Assembly: GCF_000720455.1 (NCBI RefSeq) | Contig: NZ_JOAK01000003.1 | Location: 496,001-560,000 of the forward strand | Direction of reading: 5' to 3' | From: Streptomyces virginiae | Lineage (GTDB): Bacteria; Actinomycetota; Actinomycetes; Streptomycetales; Streptomycetaceae | Length of the DNA: 64,000 nucleotides | Shown: positions 18,101-25,964 of the stretch, piece by piece | Layout: each line of letters starts with the position of its first letter | Position numbering within the stretch: the stretch's first letter is position 1 | Notes under the pieces: generated by a model | Databases searched by the model: none | What the model was told of the DNA's origin: nothing | What the model saw: only the letters and a program-made list of their open reading frames with translations | Position numbers and translations under genes: made by a program

Positions 18101-19115
18101 CACCACCAGCGACGGCAGCGCGGACGAGGACGTCGCCTGGGGCGCGGTCGCCTTCCAGCCCCTCGCGGGCAAGCCGGCCAACTCCGTCACCGCGATGGGC
18201 GACTCGTACTCCTCGGGTGAGGGAGCCACCGCCCCGGGCGGCGCGGACCTCTACCCGGAGACCGACCGCAACGACAAGCTGAACGACAAGGGCACCAACA
18301 AGTGCCACCGCTCCAAGCTGGCATGGTCGCGGCAGGCCAAGCTGCCCGGAACCTCCACCTCCGTCGGAGCCCTGGCCGACGGCCTCGACCCGCAGATGGA
18401 CTACCACTTCGTGGCCTGCTCCGGAGCACGTACCTTCAACATCCTCTCCGACGGCCAGTCGGGCGAGGTGGCCCAGATCGACGCCGGATACCTGGACCAG
18501 AACACCACCCTGGTGACGCTCAGCGTCGGCGGCAACGACGCACGCTTCGCCGACGTCGTCGGGAAGTGCATCGACATCCCGATTCCCGCGCTCACCACCT
18601 GCCCGTATGCGGAACTGGACAACATCGACCCCGCCACCGGCAAGAAGAACGGCGGTAAGACGGGGGACCTGAAGGACTGGGCGCCGAAGTGGCTGCACGA
18701 CTCGGTGCGGCCGCAGATCGTCAAGACGCTCAACGCCGTTCACGCCAGGGCGCCGTACGCGAAGGTGGTCCTCATGGGCTATCCGCGCCTGGTGGAGAAG
18801 GACCACAGCTGCCTTCCCGGCGCCTACGAGACCGGCGAGAACGACTGGGTCCGCAGTGTGGCGGACACCCTCGCGACCGAGATGAAGGGAGCCACGCAGG
18901 ACGCCGGCTCGTGGGCGGTGTTCTCCGACCCGCGGAGCGAATTCGACACCAAGGCGATCTGCGGCAATCCCGAGACCGTCCACGGCATCGTGATGACGGG
19001 CCGGGAGAAGGCGGACGAAGACGCACCGAAGCCGTCGATGCAGTCCTTCCACCCCAAGCCCGCGGGCGCCCGTGTCTACGCGGACACCCTGGAGCAGACC
19101 CTTTCCGGCAAGTGA
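15108..19115 (+). CDS. Secreted multidomain protein: transglycosylase-like, golvesin-like and SGNH hydrolase domains
   Basis: Exported 1335-aa protein starting at TTG after ACGGGGAAA. A signal peptide covers residues 1-33, then about 350 residues of beta-rich unassigned sequence and an Ala/Pro linker (about 400-450). A lysozyme-like/SLT region has a likely catalytic Glu in IMAQESNMW (about residue 532) and GYGVGQVTDGM. A golvesin-like carbohydrate-binding domain lies at about 875-1019. The SGNH/GDSL esterase has block I GDSYSSGEG (Ser near 1033), block III GGNDARF (near 1142) and block V SFHPKPAG (near 1313). It probably cleaves glycan strands and removes acyl groups from the cell wall; substrates are not shown. 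A terminator palindrome follows. Confidence 0.85.
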   Translation: MRTRIRTRSSWAAVAACAALTGGLLQATPATATPAAPKPEPGPTAPPAAPAQVEDPAGKLGGDWKTTPDRAVTAAADADGLRILVADSSQAYAWKAVATLAEPALPADSWIGNQCAMDRDHAAVVYAPRTFTNKPDLMQGGAFTAIVNLATGQVTKLPFTASLAYFDPSCNTDLHTAAFTSFRDMNDPEATRTRVITVDTEGKTTGTAAAKGEITSAVPVKDGTVAALGSHLVHLDGSGTVKNLADADSVPFDIRPVGDGKVAFVDRKDDSTVNAKLFTGQGGPAPIASGKLGDLDLMQGDGGRVFLTGHPTTATATVGTGITRVNAPADTDVSSHGRLAVEPVLTPGIRAGLDRVKNAGKDYGKTREPAPKAAAGAAGEEPVTVTSTATVTGTKVTQSVQQAAADGSGTVASPSLAPAAGTQPQPTPKPQSKAGAAAAAGPANDPTDPDRWCSVSRNDVKVQALQPTPNQVEWAVDMAVRGELRGKWIRQGGYRDQAGLGTIDPQGLFPPPTLKGGGKIPANVLLGIMAQESNMWQAESGAIPGQMGSPLAAVDGYYGHKADPKNPAAYWQINWDKSDCGYGVGQVTDGMRLPGHPKDKETSLSPALQKLVAIDYASNIAASMKILADKWNEVHEDGQKITVNNDDPSLVENWFTAVWNYNLGFNPPSEASKNGGHWGLGWYNNPANPLYKKSWGHPFMNTDVDGPEANKDAAHPQDWPYEAKVMGWAAWSVDTGFSYATSGRQDWPGESGFSSAGFRPAWWTTISDRAAVSPPLDTFCNSKNNCDPKSPPNCPDAACYAQYWWNQPNVTWKANCAASCGHEAIKYQTLVAEPGRGYRLKSGTPVCTGAPAGSKVVASVPAGTETWSDCGRISSAGSFQFGFNPGTEGRYQAKADLHQVGGGYGGHFWYTHTRDKAHYGGDGGYMTINGTWTLGEKLNWARVMVHLPDTGAQTRQATYTVQGTDSTSKQRVVLQRAGGWVSLGVFHFTGTPQVELSNTTSDGSADEDVAWGAVAFQPLAGKPANSVTAMGDSYSSGEGATAPGGADLYPETDRNDKLNDKGTNKCHRSKLAWSRQAKLPGTSTSVGALADGLDPQMDYHFVACSGARTFNILSDGQSGEVAQIDAGYLDQNTTLVTLSVGGNDARFADVVGKCIDIPIPALTTCPYAELDNIDPATGKKNGGKTGDLKDWAPKWLHDSVRPQIVKTLNAVHARAPYAKVVLMGYPRLVEKDHSCLPGAYETGENDWVRSVADTLATEMKGATQDAGSWAVFSDPRSEFDTKAICGNPETVHGIVMTGREKADEDAPKPSMQSFHPKPAGARVYADTLEQTLSGK

Positions 19116-19127
19116 CGGACCACTGAC

Positions 19128-19161
19128 CCGGGGGCCTGAGTACGCGTACTCAGGCCCCCGG
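19128..19161. terminator. 34-bp perfect palindrome terminator
   Basis: Perfect inverted repeat centred on GTACGCGTAC with flanking CCTGA/TCAGG and runs of G and C, 12 bp after the 15108 gene's stop. It would form a 15-bp stem with a 4-nt loop. Confidence 0.75.
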
Positions 19162-19186
19162 CCACCGACGACGGAAAGCTGTGGCC

Positions 19187-19660
19187 ATGAACCCCACGAA
19201 TCCCGTGAACGCCGCCCCGCACCCGGGCCGGCGGCCCGCCCTCCCGAAGACGGCCGCGGCCGCCGCCACCGGCGCGGTCCTCGCCTGTGCCGCCGTGTGG
19301 TTCTTCTCCTGGGTCGAGCGCCACGACGAGCAGTCGTGCGCGACGACGGACGGCCTCTGCTGGACCTGGTGGGACTGGGCCGCCGTCCCCCTCACCCTCA
19401 CGGCCGCCCTGATCACCCTGATGGTCGTCTACAAACGGCTCGGTATCACGCCCCGGCTCGCGGTCGTCCTGCCGACCGTCGTGCTGGCGCCCCTGCCGCT
19501 CGGCGCCGCGGACACGGCCGCCGGCTGGTGGGCCGCCACCCTCGTGGGCGCGGCGTGGGCCGGCTCGCTCGCACTGGCCGCCTGGGACCGCCACCGGATC
19601 CCGGCCCTCGCCGTCTCGGCCGCCCTCCTCCTCGCCTCGCTGGTCGCGCTGTACCGCTGA
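19187..19660 (+). CDS. Membrane protein of unknown function
   Basis: Small membrane protein (157 aa from ATG 19187; a GTG at 19181 is also possible). Four to five hydrophobic segments are visible: ATGAVLACAAVWFFSW, AAVPLTLTAALITLMVV, LAVVLPTVVLAPLPL, and two near the C-terminus. A Cys pair in an extracytoplasmic loop (SCATTDGLCW) could form a disulfide. It is an orphan between the terminator palindrome and the SpoIIE gene. No family is recognised. Confidence 0.7.
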   Translation: MNPTNPVNAAPHPGRRPALPKTAAAAATGAVLACAAVWFFSWVERHDEQSCATTDGLCWTWWDWAAVPLTLTAALITLMVVYKRLGITPRLAVVLPTVVLAPLPLGAADTAAGWWAATLVGAAWAGSLALAAWDRHRIPALAVSAALLLASLVALYR

Positions 19661-19782
19661 CCCGCGGGCCTCCGTACCGCCGCCCGTCGGCCTCCCGACT
19701 CGCCCGAAAGGTCCGGGGCGCGACAGCATGGAGGGAGACCCGGCGCTCGACGGGACGGCCCCGGGAGGAGGCGACACGGCCA

Positions 19783-22215
19783 GTGACCAGGCATCGCTTT
19801 GCGTTCTGCGGGGCTCAGCTCGCCGCCGTCTACGTGGCCGCCGACCAGGACCGGGAACTCCATCTGGCCGAGCTGACCGGAAACCGCGGGGTCCTCTACG
19901 GGCTGCCCGCCATCCTCGCCGTGGCCGGCCACTCACCCGCCGCCAACGCCTTCCGCTCCGGCCGCCCGCTGTGGCTGACGCCGAAGGAACTCGCCGCGTT
20001 CATCGAGGAAGATCCCCACCACTTCCCCACCCGGGTCCGCAACGGCGCCCCCAGCTCCCCGGCCCGGATCTCCCTGGGCGCCCTGCCCCTGGGCCACGGC
20101 GACCAGGAACTCGGATGCCTCGTCGTCGCCGGCGACGTCGGCGAGGGTTTCAGCGCCGACGACCGCAGCCTCCTGGAGCTGTACGCCGACCAGGTGGCCG
20201 CCGGACTCGAATCGGTCGCCGCCCGCTTCGCCGGGCGCAGGGCCCCCCAGGCGCACCTGGTCCAGTCCCTCGTCCCCGACCAGGGCGGCGCCTTCATCCT
20301 CGACCTGGGCACCGGCCGCATGGAGGCCCACGCGCACGTGCTGGAACTGCTCGGCCTGTCTCCCGAGCAGTTCGACGGGCAGGTGGAGACCCTGCTCGCC
20401 TGCGCCGTCCCCGACGACATGCCCGCGCTGATGGCCGTCGTCGAGCCGGACCGGCTGGCCGCCACCGGACAGCAGCTGGCGTTCCGTATCCGCCGCCCGG
20501 GCGGCGAGCTGCGCTGGCTGGGCCTGCGCTGCCGGGTCGAGGTGGACCCCGACGGGACACCGCGGCGCGTCCTGGGCGTGGTCGCCGACGCCTCCTACCT
20601 GCGGCCCAGCGCCGACGAGGTCTCCCTCGTCCAGCGCCTGTCGGCCACCCTCGCGGGAGCGGCGACGATCCGGGAGGTCAGCCGGCTGGCGGTCGCCGCC
20701 CTGCGCGAGCCGCTCGGTGCCTCCCGGGTCGCGGTCGGCGAACTGGAACCCGAACGGCTCATCGTCACCGCCCTGGACCCCCCGGAGCCCGACGTCTGGC
20801 CGGAGAGCTGGCGCGCGGAATGGCGCTCCGAATGGCCCGACGTGTCCCTCGGGGACCTCCCCACCCTGCAGAGCGCGCTGCGCGCCGGCCACATGAGCCT
20901 GTGGCCGCCCGGCGCGGCACTCGAACCCGGACTCCTGGGCGTCGGGCCCGGCGGTCTCGCCGTGCTGCCTCTGCCCGCCGAAGGAAGGATGGTCGGGGTG
21001 TGTCTCGTGGGGTGGGACGAGGAGCACCGCTTCGCACCGGAGGAACGCTCGCTGCTGACCGCGACCGCCGGACTCGTCGGGCAGGCCCTGGTACGCGCCC
21101 ACGCCCTCGACGCGGGCCACGAACTCGCCACCATGCTCCAGCGCAGCCTGCTGCCCCGCAAGCTCCCCGAGCTGCCGGGCGGGGTCGCCGTCGCCCGCTA
21201 CCTGCCCGCGACGGCGGGACTCGAGGTCGGCGGCGACTGGTACGACGTCATCCCGCTGCGCGACGGGCACGTGGCCTTCGTCATCGGGGACGTGCAGGGG
21301 CACAGCGCCGGAGCCGCCACCATCATGGGCCAGATGCGCACGGCGGTCAGGGCCTACGCGGTGGAGGGCCACCCGCCCGACGTGGTGGTCGCGCGGGCCA
21401 ACCGGCTGCTCGTCGGCATGGAGACCGACCTCTTCGCCACGTGTACGTACGTCGACCTCGACATGGAGGAGGGCATCGCCCGGGTCGTGAGGGCCGGCCA
21501 CCTGCCGCCGGTGGTGCGCCACCCCGACGGAGTCACCGAGGAGATGGTGGTCGAGGGCGGGCCGCCGCTCGGCGTGCTCGCCGAGGCCGAGTTCCCGATG
21601 ACCGAGACCGGGCTGCTCCCCGGAACCCTGCTCGTCCTGCTGACGGACGGCCTGGTCGAGTCCGCCCGGCTGCCCCTGGAGGAGGGCATGCGGCGGGTGT
21701 GCGAGACGCTCGTCGAGGTCGACCCGGTCGACGCCGGAGGGGTCGCCGACGAGCTGGTCATGGGCGTGGGCCGGCGTGACGACGACGTGGCACTGCTGCT
21801 GCTGCGCTACGACGGCACGCGGGGCCGGCCCAGGCGGAGCCACTGGACGGTGTGGCGGCTGCCCAAGGCGGTCCTGCACGCCCGCCGCTTCACGGCGCGC
21901 ACGCTGCGGTCCTGGGGAGTGGTGGAGGAACTCGACACGGCGCTGCTGATCGTGTCCGAACTGGTCACCAACGCCATCGCGCACACGCAGGGCGAGGTGG
22001 GCATGGACCTGACCCTGTCGACGGACCGGCTGCGCATCGCCGTGAACGACGCGTCGCCGCGCAGCCCGGTCAAACCGGTGTCGGTGAGCTGGGAGTCGAC
22101 GGGCGGCCGCGGCCTGCTCATCGTCGAGGCGACGGCAACGGCCTGGGGTTCGGTACCCCTCAGCGGCGGCAAACAGGTCTGGGCCGAAATCCCCTGGCGC
22201 GCCCCGACCGGCTGA
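19783..22215 (+). CDS. SpoIIE-family PP2C phosphatase with GAF/PAS and HATPase domains
   Basis: 810-aa regulator, start GTG 19783 behind GGGAGGAGG. An N-terminal GAF-like domain (about 1-135) is followed by a PAS-like domain (about 165-275), a second GAF (about 285-430), and a SpoIIE PP2C phosphatase (about 451-670) with metal-binding GGDWYDV, GDVQGH and LTDGLVE motifs. The C-terminal RsbW-like ATPase (about 690-805) has N-box SELVTNAIAH and G-box GGRGLLIVE. Such proteins can both dephosphorylate STAS anti-anti-sigma proteins and phosphorylate them or bind sigma factors. No partner gene is adjacent; a STAS gene lies at 44333-44773. Confidence 0.92.
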   Translation: MTRHRFAFCGAQLAAVYVAADQDRELHLAELTGNRGVLYGLPAILAVAGHSPAANAFRSGRPLWLTPKELAAFIEEDPHHFPTRVRNGAPSSPARISLGALPLGHGDQELGCLVVAGDVGEGFSADDRSLLELYADQVAAGLESVAARFAGRRAPQAHLVQSLVPDQGGAFILDLGTGRMEAHAHVLELLGLSPEQFDGQVETLLACAVPDDMPALMAVVEPDRLAATGQQLAFRIRRPGGELRWLGLRCRVEVDPDGTPRRVLGVVADASYLRPSADEVSLVQRLSATLAGAATIREVSRLAVAALREPLGASRVAVGELEPERLIVTALDPPEPDVWPESWRAEWRSEWPDVSLGDLPTLQSALRAGHMSLWPPGAALEPGLLGVGPGGLAVLPLPAEGRMVGVCLVGWDEEHRFAPEERSLLTATAGLVGQALVRAHALDAGHELATMLQRSLLPRKLPELPGGVAVARYLPATAGLEVGGDWYDVIPLRDGHVAFVIGDVQGHSAGAATIMGQMRTAVRAYAVEGHPPDVVVARANRLLVGMETDLFATCTYVDLDMEEGIARVVRAGHLPPVVRHPDGVTEEMVVEGGPPLGVLAEAEFPMTETGLLPGTLLVLLTDGLVESARLPLEEGMRRVCETLVEVDPVDAGGVADELVMGVGRRDDDVALLLLRYDGTRGRPRRSHWTVWRLPKAVLHARRFTARTLRSWGVVEELDTALLIVSELVTNAIAHTQGEVGMDLTLSTDRLRIAVNDASPRSPVKPVSVSWESTGGRGLLIVEATATAWGSVPLSGGKQVWAEIPWRAPTG

Positions 22216-22360
22216 CGCAGGTCACCGCGCGGCGGAGGGGGTGACGAGGCGCCCGTTCAGCACGACCTCCAGCCACGGCCGCGCAATGATCGCCGATGCT
22301 CGCCGGGCGGCCGCCTTCGCCCCAACTGGAGGCAGGCATGGGCTGGTTGTACGGACCGTG

Positions 22361-22805
22361 ACGAACAGCTGCTGCTCGGCCCGTCGTTCGGGGCGGCCGG
22401 CAACGCCAGGCACTGGTTCGACATGGCCGTCGCCGGACCCGGGATCGCCAGGGTCCTGCCCACCCGACGGCGTCCTGGCCGGCCTGTGGAACGTCATCGA
22501 CGACCGGGTCGAGTGGGCCGCCGGGCTGGAGCGGGTCAGCGGGGGCGCGGCCGTCGGCCCGCGCGACACCCTCGGCAACTGGCGCGCCGCGACGGCGGAC
22601 ACGCACCTCCCGGAGAGCGGCGCCGCACCGCCGACTCCCTCGTCGCGACGCTCGCCACGCGCGCGGGGATGCTCGTCATGCCGGAGCGGGAACGGCAGGC
22701 CACCCCCGGCCGGATCCGGGCGTTCCTCGCGGACTGGCCGGAAACCGCCGACGGGGAGTTCACCCTCCCGATGCTGACCGGCGTACTGCGCGCCCGGCGG
22801 CCCCG
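22361..22805 (+). pseudogene. Class I methyltransferase, frameshifted C-terminal remnant
   Basis: Three protein-like segments read in order but in alternating frames: LGPSFGAAGNARHWFDMAVA; DGVLAGLWNVIDDRVEWAAG with SGGAAVGPRDTLGNWRAAT; and TADSLVATLATRAG with LVMPERERQA and GEFTLPMLTGVLRARRP. Together they match the second half of a streptomycete class I SAM methyltransferase. Frameshifts fall near 22460 and 22625. The SAM-binding N-terminal half is absent. Bases 22216-22360 show nothing recognisable. Confidence 0.7.
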
Positions 22806-23486
22806 TCAGGCGGTGGCGGGCAGCCGGGCGCACTCCCGGCAGGCGCGGGCGGAGGCGGCGATCTTCGCGTGGAAGACGATGGCGACCGCGCCCGCGAGTG
22901 CGCAGAGCGGCCAGCTCGCGGTCAGCAGGGAGGCGATGGTGAGCGTGAACGCGCTCAGCGCCAGGGCGACCGCAGCGGTGGTGCCCGTCCAGGCGACCAC
23001 GGTCGGCAGCCGGTCGGGGGTGGCCAGCCGGCGGGCGAGAGGCCCGGTGGCGGCCAGGAACGCGGCGGCCGCCAGCGCTGTGGCCGCAGCCGTGCCGCCC
23101 AGGTGGGCGAGCAGCACCTGCGCCGCGTACGGCAGCCGGTGCGCCGTGGGCCCGGCCCCGGCGAGGACGTACCAGCAGGGGAGCAGGAGGGGCGCGAGGA
23201 GCAGGATCCTGCCGGCGGTGTGCCGGGCCTGGACGATGGTGAGTTCGTGCTGGAAGCCCGGCGCGAGCTCGGCCACGCTGCCGAACAGGCGCACCGCCTC
23301 CCGGGCCGCCGCGTCGTCGGGCCCGCGCCCGGGGGCCAGCTCCGTCGCGGCGTCGAGCAGCCCCTCGCGCAGCTCGGCCAGCATCCGGGTCTTCGCACGG
23401 TCCGTGCCGCGCAGGACGGCGGCCAGCTCGGCCACGTGGGCCTCGATGGGGTCGACGCGCGCCGGGTCCGGGAGCAGCCCGCTCAC
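22806..23486 (-). CDS. HAAS (permease-prefix) domain membrane protein
   Basis: 226-aa protein starting at GTG 23486, which overlaps the PadR stop (GTGA). The N-terminal about 80 residues form the helical HAAS/permease-prefix domain (HVAELAAVLRG, LAELREGLLDAATEL, EAVRLFGSVAELAPGF) known to pair with PadR-like regulators. Five hydrophobic segments follow and the tail is Cys-containing (ACRECARL). PadR-HAAS gene pairs are common in actinomycetes; the HAAS protein is thought to modulate the regulator at the membrane. Confidence 0.87.
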   Translation of the reverse strand: MSGLLPDPARVDPIEAHVAELAAVLRGTDRAKTRMLAELREGLLDAATELAPGRGPDDAAAREAVRLFGSVAELAPGFQHELTIVQARHTAGRILLLAPLLLPCWYVLAGAGPTAHRLPYAAQVLLAHLGGTAAATALAAAAFLAATGPLARRLATPDRLPTVVAWTGTTAAVALALSAFTLTIASLLTASWPLCALAGAVAIVFHAKIAASARACRECARLPATA

Positions 23487-23821
23487 GTCGCCGTCCGCGG
23501 CTGCGCCGGTTCGAGCACCGAACCGATCGCGGCGGTGAACTCCCGCCACACCTTCCGCTCCGTGTCCAGGCTGCGCCTGCCGGCGTCGGTCAGTTCGTAG
23601 CAGCGCCGCCTGCGTTCGCCGACGGATTCCCAGGTGCTGTCCAGGAGCCCGAGCCGCTCCAGCCGGTTCAGCGCGGGGTAGATGGTGCCCTTGCGGAGCT
23701 CCAGTACGCCGTTGCTGCGCTCCTGCACCGCGGTGATCACCGCGTAGCCGTGCAGGGGGCCTGATTCGAGCACGGACAGCAAAAGGCCGTCCAGGTGCCC
23801 CCGTACCTCACTCGCCTTCAT
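23483..23821 (-). CDS. PadR family transcriptional regulator
   Basis: Winged-helix repressor (112 aa) of the short PadR-s2 type. The conserved segments are SVLESGPLHGYAVITAVQER, LRKGTIYPALNRLERLGLL and RRCYELTDAGRRSL. The ATG at 23821 faces the divergent membrane gene at 23910. A 13-bp inverted repeat in the intergenic space is the likely operator, so it should control itself with the HAAS gene and perhaps the divergent pair. Confidence 0.92.
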   Translation of the reverse strand: MKASEVRGHLDGLLLSVLESGPLHGYAVITAVQERSNGVLELRKGTIYPALNRLERLGLLDSTWESVGERRRRCYELTDAGRRSLDTERKVWREFTAAIGSVLEPAQPRTAT

Positions 23822-23822
23822 G

Positions 23823-23875
23823 GTCAGGCAGCCTACCCAAACCGCATCCCGTCGGATAGGTTGCCTGACAACCTA
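23823..23875. promoter_or_regulatory. Probable PadR operator
   Basis: GTCAGGCAGCCTA (23823-23835) and TAGGTTGCCTGAC (23857-23869) are inverted copies with one mismatch. The second is nested in a perfect TAGGTTG-N5-CAACCTA palindrome (23857-23875). It lies between the PadR gene and the divergent 23910 gene. Confidence 0.65.
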
Positions 23876-23909
23876 TTGCCAGCCGATCCATGAGAAATGC
23901 GAGAACCCC

Positions 23910-24353
23910 GTGACCAAGCTGCTCCTGTCCGTCCACGTCCTGGCGGCGATCCTGGCGATCGGGCCCATCGCGGTCGCGGCCTCGATGTTCCCGCGCCACA
24001 CCCGCACCCCGTCCGGGGCCGCCGGCGGTGAGGGGCTGCGGACGGCCGGGGTGCTGCACCGGATCTGCCGCGGCTACACGGTCGTCGGGATCGCCGTACC
24101 CGTCTTCGGCATCGCCACGGGCGCCCGGCTCGGCGTCCTGACCGACGCCTGGCTGCTGGCCTCGATCGTGCTCACCGCCGCGGCCGCGGCCCTGCTGGTC
24201 CTGGCGATCCTGCCCGGGCAGCAGCGGCTGCTCGGCAGCCCGGACAGGTCGGGGGCGGCCCGGCTGGCGATGGTGACCGGCGTGTTCAACCTGCTCTGGG
24301 CGGTAGTCGTCGTACTGATGATCGTCCGTCCCGGCTCCACCACGGGGGCGTGA
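23910..24353 (+). CDS. Membrane protein, DUF2269-like
   Basis: 147-aa protein with four hydrophobic segments (LLSVHVLAAILAIGPIAVAA, YTVVGIAVPVFGIA, WLLASIVLTAAAAALLVLAI, AMVTGVFNLLWAVVVVLMIV). The first contains the H-x-x-x-A-I-G pattern of DUF2269-type proteins. The start is GTG 23910; the ribosome site is weak. Its stop overlaps the next gene by 4 bp. It is divergent from PadR across the palindromic operator, so PadR may repress it. Confidence 0.75.
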   Translation: MTKLLLSVHVLAAILAIGPIAVAASMFPRHTRTPSGAAGGEGLRTAGVLHRICRGYTVVGIAVPVFGIATGARLGVLTDAWLLASIVLTAAAAALLVLAILPGQQRLLGSPDRSGAARLAMVTGVFNLLWAVVVVLMIVRPGSTTGA

Positions 24354-24604
24354 GCGATATGCGCGTCCTGCGGATCGCGGCCCAGGTGGAGGCCGTTTCC
24401 CTGGCCCTCCTCCTGGCCAACCTCCTCACCGTTCACACCGGGGCGGTCGCCTCGCTGGGCGGGCCCGTGCACGGCACGGCCTACCTGATCGTCATCCTCA
24501 CCGTCTGGCGGGCGTCGCCGGAGCCGGCGGCGAGACGGCGGGCCTGGATCCCCGGCGTCGGCGGCCTGCTGGCACTGCGGCAGCTGCGGCGGACCCGACC
24601 GTAG
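24350..24604 (+). CDS. DUF3817 family small membrane protein
   Basis: 84-aa protein, GTG start overlapping the upstream stop (GTGA). Two to three hydrophobic helices (AVSLALLLANLLTVH, HGTAYLIVILTVW) and the positions of the conserved E and H residues match the actinobacterial DUF3817 family. It is second in a two-gene operon. Function is unknown. Confidence 0.75.
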   Translation: MSDMRVLRIAAQVEAVSLALLLANLLTVHTGAVASLGGPVHGTAYLIVILTVWRASPEPAARRRAWIPGVGGLLALRQLRRTRP

Positions 24605-24656
24605 GAGCTGTCGAAGTCGACGCCGTCATCGCGCAGAGCCGGGCGCCGTCGGGCCC

Positions 24657-25289
24657 TCAGGCCGTGACGTCGCCCCGAACGGGGGCCCTGCGATCGCAGT
24701 GGTCGGCCGCGGCGAAGACCGCCGTACGCAGGTCGTCGAAGCCCGTGCGCACCGCACCCAGGGCGAGCAGGGCCGCGAGCCCGATGGTCCGCTGGCCGCC
24801 CTTGTGCTCGTCGAGTACCCGGGTCGGCAGGACGAGGAAGGCCCACTGGGAGAGGTCCAGCGGATCCAGCGTCGGCTTGTCCAGGTGCTCCAGCAGGCAG
24901 AAGACGTACACGTCGGAGCGCCGCAGCCGTTCGGGGTCCGTGGCCCCGGCCACCGGGTCCCAGCCCTCCGCCGGGGCGATCGAGAAGGAGATCGCCGACG
25001 GCCGGGACTGCGCCCAGTCCTGGAGGTACGCCGCGGACTTGACCTCTACCCGGGGGCCGTCCGGCAGCCGGAGGTCGACGGTGTCCCAGTCCACCCGCAT
25101 TTCCCCGGCGGCGCCGAGGGCGAGCGCGACGATGTACTCCGCCAGGGCCCCGCGCAGGGTGTTGCCCGTCAGACCCGAGTACGCCCAGGCCCAGAAGCCG
25201 AGCACCGTTCCGTGCGCGGTGCCGTGCAGGTGCAGGGGTTCGTCACCGGTGCGGCGAAGCGGGGGCACGGCCCCCAGCGGGGCGGTCAT
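24657..25289 (-). CDS. Hypothetical protein with PD-(D/E)xK nuclease-like signature
   Basis: Cytosolic protein (210 aa). After the helix LRGALAEYIVALALGA, the sequence DWDTVDLRLPDGPRVEVKSA follows the D...ExK spacing of PD-(D/E)xK nucleases. The downstream strand carries Q/W residues (YLQDWAQ), and a YVFCLLEH strand recalls the core of restriction-like folds. No restriction or methyltransferase partner is nearby. It is a conserved streptomycete type to my recollection, but its function is not established; the nuclease reading is inference. Confidence 0.65.
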   Translation of the reverse strand: MTAPLGAVPPLRRTGDEPLHLHGTAHGTVLGFWAWAYSGLTGNTLRGALAEYIVALALGAAGEMRVDWDTVDLRLPDGPRVEVKSAAYLQDWAQSRPSAISFSIAPAEGWDPVAGATDPERLRRSDVYVFCLLEHLDKPTLDPLDLSQWAFLVLPTRVLDEHKGGQRTIGLAALLALGAVRTGFDDLRTAVFAAADHCDRRAPVRGDVTA

Positions 25290-25328
25290 GGGCAGCCATT
25301 GTGCCGGAGCCGGCTTCGCCAGGGGCGG

Positions 25329-25796
25329 TCACCCGGGGCCGGGGTGGTCGACGGCGACGAGTTCGACCTCGAAGCCGTCGGCGTTCACCAGGTACGCGGC
25401 GTAGGTCCGTGGGCCGCCCGCGTACGGGTGGCGATCGGGGAACATCAGGCTCCAGCCGTGCCGGCGGGCCTCGGCGGCCAAGTCCTCCACCGTCGCGTGG
25501 TCCTCCACGTGGAAGGCCAGGTGGTTCAGCCCGGGCCGGCAGCGGTCGTGACGGTCGGCCGTGAGGTCCGGGGACTGCTCGAACACCAAGTAGGTCGCTC
25601 CGAGCCGCCAGCTCCGTCCGTCGCGCCAGCTCTGGAACGGCGTGTAGCCCAGGGCCTCCAGCAGCCAGCCGAAGGAGGCCACGGCCCGGCCGAGGTCGGG
25701 CACCCAGATCTCGACATGGTGCAGCATCCCGCCGACGGGCCGAGCCGTGCCGTACGCCGGCTGCGGCTCGGCGCCGGATGACGGTACGTCGGACAT
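25329..25796 (-). CDS. VOC family (glyoxalase/bleomycin resistance-like) protein
   Basis: 155-aa vicinal-oxygen-chelate protein. The two halves carry metal-ligand candidates: His in LHHVEIWVPDL, then LNHLAFHVED, and a C-terminal Glu in GFEVELVAVDHP. The ATG at 25796 sits after a purine-rich GGAAGGGGGG. It lies 40 bp downstream of the nuclease-like gene's start on the same strand order and may be separately transcribed. The substrate is unknown. Confidence 0.85.
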   Translation of the reverse strand: MSDVPSSGAEPQPAYGTARPVGGMLHHVEIWVPDLGRAVASFGWLLEALGYTPFQSWRDGRSWRLGATYLVFEQSPDLTADRHDRCRPGLNHLAFHVEDHATVEDLAAEARRHGWSLMFPDRHPYAGGPRTYAAYLVNADGFEVELVAVDHPGPG

Positions 25797-25964
25797 CGCC
25801 CGCCCCCCTTCCTGATGCACCGGTGACGCAACCTCATGATGGCGCACGCCCCCCACGGCCCGGACCGCACCTCCTCGGCCCGGCGCCCCGGCAACCTTCC
25901 GGGCGTTCCCGGGGTCCTTCCCACCGGGGCCGCTGGGCCGGGGCGTACACACGATGGGGGAGCC

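Noticed and set aside
15135..19052. Very long open frame (over 1300 codons) on the minus strand opposite the wall-enzyme gene
   Set aside because: Low-complexity Gly/Arg/Val/Ala product with no domains; it is the usual antisense shadow of a GC-rich gene, while the plus strand has a signal peptide and catalytic motifs.
22869..23600. Plus-strand open frame opposite the PadR/HAAS genes
   Set aside because: Shadow frame; the minus strand encodes clear PadR and HAAS proteins with coupled start and stop.
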